Source: Eunapius fragilis (taxonomy: Eukaryota; Porifera; Demospongiae; Spongillida; Spongillidae). From it: a DNA stretch of 64,000 bases. Positions 45,401 to 54,812 of this stretch are shown here, in pieces; the first letter of the stretch is position 1, and each line of letters begins with the position of its first letter. A model generated the notes under the pieces. That model ran no database searches and had not been told where the DNA came from. It worked only from the letters and a program-made list of their open reading frames with translations. Both the position numbers and the translations under genes were made by a program. The stretch spans positions 5,586,227 to 5,650,226 of the forward strand of contig OY811981.1 of NCBI GenBank assembly GCA_963681505.1, given 5' to 3'.

Positions 45401-46420
45401 ACAACAGTGCTGGAATGACAAACACATCCTTGCTGCTCATAAGATATTACATCAACAATTTGATAAACTTCATGGGCTGCAATCAACTCTCCTGGAACAG
45501 ATTGGTACAGCCACAGGATTTTCTCCAGTTGATGTAAACGGTGAAGGTAAATACAATGTTGATAAATAAATACTAACTTATATGCTCTAATTTTTCCAGC
45601 AATCCAGATATTATATGATCGCGAACAAGGACACTAGGTTACCACATGGTTATCAAAAGGTGAAGTATATTTGATGGACTCTTCATTTGCTGAACATCTA
45701 TCACAAAGCATTGAAATGCAAATATCTGTAATTTTTCGAAATGCTGACAAGGGAAATGGAATATCAGTCATTGCTCTTCCTGTTCAGCAGCAACGTGGTT
45801 CAACAGTCTGTGGTGTGATGAGCATTGCATTTGCAACCATGCAGCTGCAAGGAACAATGTACCTGAAATAACATTTGATCAGCCTTTGATGTGGCAGCAT
45901 CTCATCGATTGCTTTGAAAAGGAATATTTTACCCCTTTCCCAACTGCATCAAACACTAATGTAATCATGAGGAGCGTGTGGAAAGAATTCACCATCCTGC
46001 TGCATTGCCATTGCAATCTACCCGAGTGTTATGATAGCAACATGATAGAGTGTGAAGTATGTGGCAAGTGGTTCCACTACAGATGTGTACAGCTGACAAA
46101 AGCACCTAAAAGCATGTGGAAGTGTTCCAATTGCTAACTCACTCTTTGACAGTCACTTTGTATTTATCAACTACTTGTTTATCAACTTAATACAATGATA
46201 ATAATATACTGGTAGATAATGCTTGTATATATGATCATTTTATGGCTTTGAAAAAATAGGTAAGACAGCTGTATTTAAGTTGGCATGGCCATTTTAAAGC
46301 CGGCTAGGTGGCCCGCTTAAAAACCGGCTGGCCCGGTTTAAAGCAGGCCAGCTAGCCGGTTTTAAAGCGGGCCGGCCGGCTTTAAAGCCGGCCAATATTT
46401 AAATCGGGCCGTAACATATA
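42496..46420. mobile_element. Complete Ginger-type DNA transposon with TATA target duplication
   Basis: The element runs from TGT at 42500 to ACA at 46416 (3917 bp). TATA at 42496-42499 is repeated at 46417-46420, giving a 4-bp target duplication. The terminal inverted repeats are TGTcaaGGCCCGATTT against TGTtacGGCCCGATTT. Inside both ends (42506-42590, 42675-42725; 46282-46410) are clusters of alternating GGCCAGC and TTTAAA motifs that could pair with each other. The single plus-strand gene encodes an integrase-type recombinase. TGT...ACA ends, 4-bp duplications and an integrase related to gypsy integrases, without reverse transcriptase or LTRs, are the known hallmarks of Ginger elements. 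Confidence 0.9.
42814..46137 (+). pseudogene. Ginger-type transposase: integrase + CXC + Ulp1-like protease + PHD, nine exons, three lesions
   Basis: Exons 42814-43050, 43104-43229, 43295-43438, 43494-43893, 43950-44605, 44660-44866, 44928-45294, 45345-45546, 45600-46137; introns are 44-65 bp. All junctions are in phase; intron 2 uses a GC donor. Domains in order: H-H-C-C integrase zinc motif (HAGYRKT...CTTCQ); integrase core (DLIDM, SDNGREF, GVVERAH giving D-D-E); an acidic linker; a GPY/F-like piece (FGVGDKVSVRI); a CXC motif (CKCTTGCQTKQCRC); a C48/Ulp1-like protease (H in EQGH, D in YLMDS, Q and C in QQQRGSTVCG); and a C-terminal PHD finger (CEVCGKWFHYRC...CSNC). About 958 residues if whole. 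Lesions: one extra A in the run 44726-44731, TAG at 45635-45637 right after the protease His, and a one-base loss near 45853. It is therefore inactive unless these are sequence errors. Confidence 0.85.
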
Positions 46421-46453
46421 CAATAGATTTTGTTAATAATTTTACGTCTCTAA

Positions 46454-46949
46454 ATGTATTTGATGCAGTTCGGTTGTTGCTTTGGCCATAGTGAAATTGT
46501 TTTTCTAAAAATACCTTCGTGTAATCAAAAGAAGTGTAAGCAACAAGCGGAATACCTCCAGAAGCAAGACGAGAACAAAGCTAAAGCCCAAGCGCTCTAC
46601 AAGGCCGATCCCGAAAAGAAGAAGGCCTCTGTGCGCGACAACTACAAGGCCGATCCCGAAAAGAAGAAGGCCTCTGTATGCGACAACTACAACGCGAATC
46701 GAAGCGAAAAGACGGCGATATAGAGAGGACCTCGAGGAGAACCATGCTGCTAAAAGGCGGTGGCGATATGAAGAGGACCTCGAGGAGAACCGTGCTGCTA
46801 AAAGGCGGTGGCGATATGAAGAGGACCTCGAGGAGAACCGTGCTGCTAAAAGGCGGCTATATGAAGAAGACCTCGAGGAGAACCGTGCTGCTAAAAGGCG
46901 GCAATATGAAGAGGACCTCGAGGGAAACCGCGCTGCTACCAGGCAGTAG
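46454..46949 (+). pseudogene. DPEKK-repeat protein, best preserved copy (one frameshift)
   Basis: Frame 1 reads SEIVFLKIPSCNQKKCKQQA, EYLQKQDENKAKAQ, then ALYKADPEKKKASVRDNYKA and DPEKKKASVCDNYNAN. Near 46700 the sense moves to another frame and continues as RRRYREDLEENHAAK, then four tandem units of (W)RYEEDLEENRAAKRR (unit 42-51 bp) to TAG at 46947-46949. An ATG expected before PSCNQ (by comparison with 21.7 kb) is ATA here. It is highly charged and predicted helical, with no hydrophobic segment. Similar YxxDPEKKKA repeats exist in transposon-associated proteins of sponges and cnidarians, but I cannot name the function. It starts only about 40 bp from the Ginger right end and precedes the proline-rich gene. 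Confidence 0.55.
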
Positions 46950-47179
46950 GGCCCGCCCGACTATGTACAGCACGGATCTACACAAAACCATTCACTAAAG
47001 CATGCATGGTGACTCAACAGTGTGTACAGTAGATTGTTTTAATCTGATAAGGCTTCCTTACTTATCGATCTACACTGAGCCATGTAGTTCACTTCCTGAG
47101 TTCCCACACTATCCATCTATACGCAAGTCGGCTACACATCCAAGTTTAGATAGGAGCATTTTTACTGGATCAAATTTGA

Positions 47180-47305
47180 CCAATAGATTTTTAGCACAGC
47201 TGATACACATATACCCCTTCCCTCCCTGTCATTTATATGATGGAATTGGACCAATAGAATTATAGCACAGTCTTAACACGTGTTAAGGCTTTGCAAAGTA
47301 TAAAA
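47180..47305 (+). promoter_or_regulatory. Core promoter: two CCAAT boxes, CACGTG palindrome, TATA box
   Basis: CCAAT at 47180-47184 and 47251-47255 sit in a repeated context (GACCAATAGA..T..TAGCACAG). CTTAACACGTGTTAAG (47272-47287) is a perfect 16-bp palindrome with an E-box core. TATAAAA is at 47299-47305, 36 bp upstream of the ATG at 47341. The second proline-rich gene has the same CCAAT-TATA-ATG spacing at 52.7 kb. Confidence 0.65.
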
Positions 47306-47340
47306 GTCATTCACCCGCTGAATATAGTGCACTTTGCAAA

Positions 47341-48714
47341 ATGAGGTAAATATTTAATAATACTCTGTGGATTCTAGGCTTTGCACTTTGCTTGAAATAA
47401 GAAAGAGGTAAAAATTTAATCATACTCTCTGTCACGTACATGTAGATGGCAGCTGAAGACATCAGAGGTTTTTTCACTAATGAGGGGTCAAAGGATGACT
47501 ACATTCATCCTCCGACTCCTCTCCCCTTCACCCCGCCACCTCCTGAAGCAGCGCTGCCCCCGCCTGCGCTCTCACCATCACCACCAGTGCTGCCCCCACC
47601 ATCACCACCAGTGCTGCCCCCACCATCACCACCAGTGCTGCCCCCACCATCACCACCAGTGCTGCCACCACCATCACCACCAGTGCTGCCACCACCATCA
47701 CCACCAGTGCTGCCCCCACCATCACCACCAGTGCTGCCCCCACCATCACCACCAGTGCTGCCCCCACCATCACCACCAGTGCTGCCCCCACCATCACCAC
47801 CAGTGCTGCCCCCACCATCACCACCAGTGCTGCCACCACCATCACCACCAGTGCTGCCCCCACCACCACCACCAGTGCTGCCACCACCACCAGTGCTGCC
47901 CCCACCATCACCACCAGTGCTGCCCCCACCATCACCACCAGTGCTGCCCCCACCATCACCACCAGTGCTGCCCCCACCATCACCACCAGTGCTGCCCCCA
48001 CCATCACCACCAGTGCTGCCACCACCATCACCACCAGTGCTGCCCCCACCATCACCACCAGTGCTGCCACCACCATCACCACCAGTGCTGCCCCCACCAT
48101 CACCACCAGTGCTGCCCCCACCACCACCACCAGTGCTACCCCCACCACCACCACCAGTGCTGCCCCCACCGATGCTCCCGCTACCCCCACCACCACCACC
48201 ACCGGTGCTGCCCCCACCACCACCACCAGTGCTGCCCCCACCATCACCACCAGTGCTGCCCCCACCACCACCACCAGTGCTGCCCCCACCATCACCACCA
48301 GTGCTGCCCCCACCATCACCACCAGTGCTGCCACCACCATCACCACCAGTGCTGCCCCCACCACCACCACCAGTGCTGCCCTCACCGATGCTCCCGCTAC
48401 CCCCACCACCATCACCACCAGTGCTGCCCCCACCACCACCACCAGTGCTGCCCCCACCACCACCACCAGTGCTGCCCCCACCATCACCACCAGTGCTGCC
48501 CCCACCATCACCACCAGTGCTGCCCCCACCACCACCACCAGTGCTACCCCCACCACCACCACCAGTGCTGCCCCCACCGATGCTCCCGCTACCCCCACCA
48601 CCACCACCACCGGTGCTGCCCCCACCACCGGTGCTGCCCCCACCACCGGTGCTGCCCCCACCACCACCACCAGTGCTGCCCCCACCACCACCACCAGCAG
48701 TACTGCCCCCCTGA
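47341..48714 (+). CDS. Proline-rich tandem-repeat protein gene 1 (VLPPPSPP units)
   Basis: A tiny first exon probably begins ATGAG|GTAAAT (47341-47345). A second donor-like copy (AAGAG|GTAAAA, about 47407-47413) follows and the acceptor is TAG at 47443-47445. Exon 2 carries ATGGCAGCTGAAGAC at 47446: MAAEDIRGFFTNEGSKDDYI, then Pro-rich sequence and about 45 units of P-V-L-P-P-P-[SP]-P from 24-bp repeats, stop at 48712-48714 (422 residues from 47446). Splicing ATGAG to exon 2 would instead read a His/Cys frame open to 48934. I prefer the Pro frame because its leader resembles gene 2 (TAEEAENLFAVDSGEE). There is no signal peptide or membrane segment. The repeat leaves several frames open on both strands, so frame choice is not secure. 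Confidence 0.45.
47575..48710. repeat. 24-bp minisatellite GTGCTGCCCCCACCATCACCACCA
   Basis: Nearly identical 24-bp units, with a higher-order marker (GATGCTCCCGCTACCC) appearing three times (about 48171, 48388, 48579), so larger blocks of 190-220 bp were also duplicated. It forms the body of proline-rich gene 1. Gly-rich and Val/Ala-rich frames on the other strand are by-products. Confidence 0.97.
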
Positions 48715-48898
48715 CCTGCATGGTGACTGCCACCCTGGCCCGCCTGGCCAGAACCAGCATGGCGAGGAGGCCGGGCAGGAGGACGGCTCCAAAGAAGAAG
48801 AGGGTGTGGGCGAGGACACATCATCATACTTTCTACTAATTCTTATTTTTAAAAGACATTTGATTATTGACTACGATAGGGCAAAAAAAACTTATGAA

Positions 48899-49183
48899 AC
48901 AAGTATCTCTAACGAGAGAGTTATTGGTATATAGGATTGACCAATGGTGGTGTAAAAAGCACGGAAACAAGAGTGACAGAAATTTTACTGGAAATTTGAA
49001 ATAGGCCTATATTTAGCACACTCACAATATAACAGCGCATGCCTGAGTAATGGGCTAAATATAGGCCTATTTCAATTTTCCAGTAAAATTTCTGTCACTC
49101 TTGTTTCCGTGCTTTTTACACCACTATTGGTCAATCCTATATACCAACAACTCTCTCGTTAGAGAATGTATTTATATACTTGT
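48899..49183. repeat. Long foldback (ACAAG...CTTGT), family member 2
   Basis: The arms (about 48899-49018 and 49050-49183) are complementary over about 115 bp with a handful of mismatches and one 10-14-bp length difference near the outer end. The arm contains GGTGTAAAAAGCACGGAAACAAGA; the loop side has ATATTTAGCACA...GGGCTAAATATA. The sequence differs widely from member 1, yet ends, arm length, the GTAAAAA..GGAAACAAG box and the TTTAGC box are kept. It lies about 180 bp after proline-rich gene 1. Confidence 0.93.
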
Positions 49184-50060
49184 ATAGTATGTCACTCCTC
49201 CACCTTTTGCTAATGGGTTATTGCAACAAAAGGTACCAGCAAGTTACAATTTGGACATACAAAATGTGCTTACACTGGGCCCAAATATGTTCAAATATTT
49301 TTATGACTATGAGGTTACAAACAATGGTCAGTATTGCACTTTTATAATCTACAATGGTGATTTTGGTCCACACCACATGCATGAATGGTGAGGCAGATTA
49401 TTGTCATTTAGTGAGCATGTATGCATACATGTATATGCACTTGGCGTTCAAAGAGTTAAAACCGTTCCTATCCCGAGTTACAGCAGAGCCTCGGTACGAG
49501 ACTAGCCTTACCAGCTGGTGGCTCCTGCCAAAATCACAAACCTTGGTTTAGTCTGGCTTGCATGGTAGTAGGGCTACGCTCAACGCAGATAGGTACATAT
49601 AAAGTACGTACCACATGCACGCAAACACACACAGGTTTGTTAGTTTTTTTTTTTTTTAACACACGCACCGTCCATAGAATATCTCCACTGAATCACTCAT
49701 ATACAACGCAAATTTAACACAACATGTCAAAAGGCAAGTGTACAACGTAACTGTAATCACAATATGAACGCGAGGTACAAACCTTTCTCGTCCATCGTTC
49801 TCTGTAATAATTAAGTCACGCGCGTCCCTCCCCCAATTTGTAGTGAAACATTAATCATGATCATGATGTAATCCATCCGCTGCAGCGGGGTCTTCTGATG
49901 CAGAAGACTGATGTATACTTACAACTGTACGGGGATATCAACGGTGACTGGAAGTAAATATGTTTCATAGCGCGCACAGGTGAAACATTTTTGAGTCGCG
50001 GGATTTTTTATTTAAGAAACACAATAGTTACATGTTGAATACGATTAATATTAGGGATAA

Positions 50061-50938
50061 TAATTAGGCATGATCATGGCGCCCCACCCCCGACCCACTT
50101 CTCCTGCTAAATTACACGGCCAACAATTTGAGTCCGTATCGGAAGCGAATACACTGGCGTGACGTGAACGTGACCATAGTGACATATCGCCGATCGGCAC
50201 CGCTTTTTTTATTATTATTTGGCGTATCGGTAGCGTGAAAGGGTCCAATTCAGGAGCGTGAACCTTGCCGTAAAGCAAGTCATGAGAAAAATCCGATACG
50301 GCAGCGTTTTACGTATTCCTCTCGTCCTATATATACCTTCCTGACTCAAATCTTATCTTATCAGATCCGGCATATCACAAGGGCTGCGTAAATAATGACA
50401 GCTCAAACCCCGCAATTGAGGCGCAGAATCTCAACAACCCTACACCGTGTTAACATGCTTTATATCTCAATACACCCATCAGACACCACTACACGTGGAT
50501 CCTGCTTGGCGCTACCGTTGTGCGTTCTATCTTAACACAAAATGGTTTACAGTAGAAGTCATTAAATTGCCTTGTCTTGATTATGTTATAAATGACAAAA
50601 AACGAGGTGAAGGCAAATAAGTCCTATTACACCCACGGTATGATAGAGAGCTTATTTATGTCGCTGATGTTCCTTTTTACCCTTTACACGGAGGGCCAAA
50701 TGGATTACAAGATTGTTTTCAATACAGGAACGGCAAACTATAACCTCGCACCACGCGGATCACCAAATCCATAGAAAAGAACGGGACCAACCTTGCAAGA
50801 ACGTTTTTGGCCTTGAAAAGTGATCGCTGACAGTTCCTGAACTCACTCGCCTTTAGAGAACTTCTTGTCGCGTGATGTAATTGAACCAGTATTGGGACGA
50901 GCGTGTGACATTTATATATTCATATTGCGGTCGAATAA
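50061..50938. other. Intergenic, nothing supported
   Basis: No repeat of the unit type and no convincing gene. Short open frames (for example 50592-50774) lack features that would support them. Confidence 0.5.
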
Positions 50939-51202
50939 GGTCTATACTGGCTTGATCCGGAAAGTAAGAAGGATAGCGCGAAGGCCCAATACTGCCTTGA
51001 TCCGGAAAGTAAGAAGGAGACCGCTAAGGCCCAATACTTGCTTGATCCGGAAAGAAAGAAGGATAGCGTGAAGGCCTACTATGATCAAAATCGAGAACTG
51101 ATTTTAGCCTCTAAACAAGATCAATATCAGGCAAATCCGAAGGCCAAGAGAGATATCTCTATTAGGATAAACAGCTGCAGGAAAAGAAATACTATGAGGT
51201 AG
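50939..51202 (+). pseudogene. DPEKK-family coding segment without ATG
   Basis: Open between a TAA at 50936-50938 and TAG at 51200-51202. It reads YWLDPESKKDSAKAQY, CLDPESKKETAKAQY, LLDPERKKDSVKAYY, then DQNRELILASKQDQYQANPK. The 54-bp unit (Y-x-L-D-P-E-x-K-K-x-x-x-K-A) is the same design as at 46.6 kb with different sequence. The end ATGAG|GTAGGA could be a splice donor rather than a stop. There is no in-frame ATG near the start, so it is an internal exon or a remnant. It leads into proline-rich gene 2 just as the 46.5-kb copy leads into gene 1. Confidence 0.5.
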
Positions 51203-51359
51203 GAGTGTTTGCAATGTTTGGATGCAATATGTCCTACACGCATGGGACCGATGTATTGTATCGTGTGCGTGTGTTCGTCTGCGAGATATAGGAAACGAAT
51301 AACGCCAGGACAATTTGCATTGGGGTATATGCTTGCCAGCTTTGATACTCTCTGAGGGG

Positions 51360-52530
51360 ATTTTTATACCACATTCACACTACATGTCTGTGAATGTTGA
51401 CTATTATATTTTTTACAAGGATAAAACCACATGCCTGTCAATGGATACCATATACATGTATGGTGGCCCAGCATGTGTCTTTTAAACCTTATCATACAGG
51501 ATGTAGCATCTATGGCTGCTAAAACATGTTCCCTAGGTTCTCTGTGTAAACATAATTTTATCTTACAGCTGTACAGTCTATAAAACCACATGCCTGCCTC
51601 CTTCCTGTATGGATACCATATTTGGTGACCCAGTATGTGTCATAGCTTCTATGGCTGCTAAAACATGCAGGACCATGATGATCTCTAATTTTCAGCTGGA
51701 ACCTATTACATGCACCTCTCTTAAGAGCTATCTATCTGCCTCGCTTTGCAGGACTAACTAACTTCCTGCATGATTCCATGTGGTCTTAAACTTTGACACA
51801 TATACTGTGGCTGCAAACCTGAACATGGAGCAATCCTTCCCTCGATTCTCCAGTACATCATCTGGAACCAATTACAGCTCTTTTAAGAGCTGTCACTCTG
51901 ACTAAGAGATTTATGCTTTGTAGGATTATCAAATGGCAAATGGGGTTGCAGCTGTGACCTTGACTGCATGTAAATTAATGGATCTGTCTCTATAGGCCCT
52001 AACCCCGGAATATGAGCTCACACAATTATATGTTGTACTTAACTCACAATCCAATCCTTATATCAGTTGCTGTACGTTCTCTATACAAAACTGCTCTTAA
52101 AAATAGGCTTGCCTTCCCTCCCATGTATGTGTTCATATGTCAAGGAGTCTAACATGTTTCTCTGTGTCAACATTTATCTTGCAACTTTGCATTCATAAAA
52201 CCACAAGCCTGCCCCTTCCTCCATTTATAGTGGCACAGTGTGTGGTCTAAACCCTAGCTTCTATGGCTGCTAAAACATGCACATGGACCACCAATCATCC
52301 TCCATGATGTTCTCCTGTTTTCAGCTGGAACCAGTTACCTATTACATGCAGCTCTTTTCTAACAGTTTCAATTTGGATAAGCGATTTATGCTTTGCAGGA
52401 CTAACTAACTTCCTGCATGATTCCATGTATGGTGTCCCAGCATGTGGACTTAAAATCTCTATGGCTACAAACCTGAACATTCCTGTGTTCTCAAGTACAT
52501 AATTGTAATTTATATATTTTTACCCATGCA
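51360..52530. repeat. Degenerate tandem repeats (ATAAAACCACATGCCTG ... GCTGCTAAAACATG)
   Basis: At least three imperfect copies start near 51420, 51578 and 52195. They share ATAAAACCACA.GCCTG, TTCTATGGCTGCTAAAACATG, TTTTCAGCTGGAACC, TTTGCAGGACTAACTAACTTC and CTGCATGATTCCATG. The two long copies are about 300 bp, 620 bp apart. No coding frame. Confidence 0.75.
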
Positions 52531-52700
52531 TAAGTTAAAGTGGCAGCAACCCTAGGCCTCTCTCTACACATAATTGTGTGCAGTTTCACATATATCAGCA
52601 AATACTAGCCATTTGAAATGCAGGCCGTCTTAATTCAGCCCCACCCCCACCACCGCATATAGAGTTGGTTTGTTCAACACATTTATTATGGGAGGCCGTT

Positions 52701-52750
52701 CCAATAATTAAATCCTTCCCTCGTATTAGATCAGTTTTGGTTTATATAAA
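52701..52750 (+). promoter_or_regulatory. CCAAT and TATA boxes of proline-rich gene 2
   Basis: CCAAT at 52701-52705 and TATATAAA at 52743-52750, 34 bp before the ATG at 52784. This implies a very short 5' leader. Confidence 0.6.
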
Positions 52751-52783
52751 GCAACTTTTCTCACTCACTCTTTACTTTATAAT

Positions 52784-53408
52784 ATGGAAGAGGTATGCAT
52801 GTGTACATAGGATTTGCATGCATGGCATTATATCTATATAATATATATTATTACCCTTGTAGGTCACGGCAGAAGAAGCTGAGAATCTGTTTGCCGTTGA
52901 CTCTGGTGAGGAGGGCCCTCCCTACTCTCTGATACCAGTCCTGGTCCCTGCTCCGGTCCTGCTTGCCCCACCTGTGCCACTGCTGGTCCCTGCTCTGCTT
53001 GCCCCAGATCCGCCGCTGGCCCCAGCTCCGCCACTGCCCTCAGCTCCGCTGCTCCCACCTGCGCCACTGCTGGCTCCTGCTCTGCTGGCTCTAGCTCCAC
53101 CACTGGCCCCTGCTCCGCTGGCCCCAGCTCCGCCACTGCCCCCAGCTCCACCTGTGCCACTGCTGGCCCCTGCTCCGCTGGCCTACGCTCTGCTTGCCCC
53201 AGCTCCACCACTGGCCCCTGCTCCGCTGCTCCCACCTGCGCCACTGCTGGCCCCAGCCCCATGGGGAATATGGCCCCATCCGTACTGGGGGCCTCCCGGA
53301 GCTCGGCCATATAGAAGGCAGCGAGGAAGGGGGAGTGGTGGACTTCACTATGTGTCGAAAAATACGTATATTTATTACAAATTTATAATTACAACTAATG
53401 TTTTTTGA
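52784..53408 (+). CDS. Proline/alanine/leucine-rich repeat protein gene 2
   Basis: Exon 1 is 52784-52792 (Met-Glu-Glu) with donor GAG|GTATGC. A 70-bp intron ends CTTGTAG, and exon 2 is 52863-53408 in phase. The protein is 184 residues: acidic leader (VTAEEAENLFAVDSGEEGPP), then about 120 residues of P-x-P repeats (APPLAPAPLAPAPPLPPAP), then a conserved-looking tail (WGIWPHPYWGPPGARPYRRQ, RGRGSGGLHYV). There is no signal peptide or typical membrane helix. Architecture matches gene 1: CCAAT, TATA, minute exon ending GAG, short intron, acidic leader, proline repeats, foldback downstream. Function unknown; a structural or scaffold protein is possible but not shown. Confidence 0.6.
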
Positions 53409-53658
53409 ATGCTATATAGCTGGGCTACCGTTTGCGCCGTACCAATCTTCCGACCAAGTTAAGACAGTTTAGTTAAAAGCATGCATGTGATTGCGCCGGG
53501 ATGAATAGTTCCTCGCCATGCGAAGTAATAATCTTGCATGACACGGCATGATTATTCAATTCATGTATCTCTGATATAATACATGTTTATAATTTTAGCT
53601 TATTACCACAGGCGGATCCCGGCTTACATGTACAACGCCTAGCATAAAAATGTGTGAA

Positions 53659-53960
53659 ACAAGATATAAAAATTTAATTAAAATAAAATTGGTGATGCAG
53701 GATTTGTAGACAGCAATTGAGTAAAAATTAAGGAAACAAGGAATTACGGATATTAGGCATTCATTTAATTATAAATATTACAGACCTACATTATTTAGCA
53801 AATCTACTTCCTTGAAATTCTGTGCTAAATGTAGGTATGTAATATTTATAATTAAATGAATGCCTAATATCCGTAATTCCTTGTTTCCTTAATTTTTACT
53901 CAATTGCTGTCTACAAATCCTACATCACCAATTTTATTTTAATTAAATTTTATATCTTGT
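53659..53960. repeat. Long foldback (ACAAG...CTTGT), family member 3
   Basis: The arms (53659-53800 and 53827-53960) pair over about 137 bp with very few mismatches or gaps. The arm has GAGTAAAAATTAAGGAAACAAGGA; the loop side has TTATTTAGCAAA...GTGCTAAATG. It has the same ends and box order as members 1 and 2 but otherwise unrelated arm sequence. It lies about 250 bp after proline-rich gene 2. 53961-54230 holds no gene. Confidence 0.95.
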
Positions 53961-54812
53961 ATATTTTTATCCTCTTTGGACTCCACACCGTACAGATAGT
54001 CTTGGGCACCATCTTTTCTGGATCAAAATTCCCGCAATACGCCATCCTGAATACGTATAAGGTAAATATAAGCATGAAATGTGCAAATGCGCATACCTTA
54101 GACAGGGCCAGCCAAACTTCTTTTTCTGATGGAGACAAGGAGACTACTCTTTCCACGTAGCGGTGATGTAATCCACCCGTAGCTGTGGGATTGAGGGTCT
54201 GGGTACGAGACTAGACTGAGACCGAAACAATGAATGGCTTGTTGTATTCCCTCGTCGTATGATCATTCACTCCCAACATGCATGACACCTTATTAGCCGC
54301 CTCTTAAATTTATCTCAAACTTGCACATGTGCAACTATGGCGGCCCGCATCGTCGCCATTGTACTAAGACAAGCAGCCTTGAAACTAAAACATTAAAATT
54401 TTCACTACTAGTAACCTAGGAAAGAAATTAATTATGTGGGCATAGAAATGGAATTAGAAATGCCTCTAAATTTTATATCCTGTCGGGTGAACAGTTTGCA
54501 TGTCCTCGTTCCGGGACCCAACCTTAAGACTAAATTTGTTCGACACCACCATTCAGGATTGCATTATTCTCTTCAGTTACATTATCTAATAGCAGCCAGA
54601 CATACGCGCAGTCACCTAGGCTATCTGGTTCCGTGCTAATGACAATGATCATTCCAAAATATAAACAGCTTAACTGTGTTTACTAATCAATGCAGTTAAA
54701 ATCAAGTAATGCTCAGGTCAAAACAATAGAATACAATTTTAATGCAAAAGCTAAATGCTTGTGCATAGCTCAATCCCTCGCGTGTGTGTTTCTGTCAATC
54801 ACTCCCCTCGGA

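Noticed and set aside
48720-48800. Nuclear-localisation-like PKKKRV in a third frame after the proline repeat
   Set aside because: That frame has no link to the leader exon without an unsupported frame change.
47505-48827. Long Gly/Ser/Thr-rich and Val/Ala-rich open frames on the minus strand
   Set aside because: They are by-products of the 24-bp repeat, which keeps all frames open. No promoter, start context or splice signals support the minus strand.
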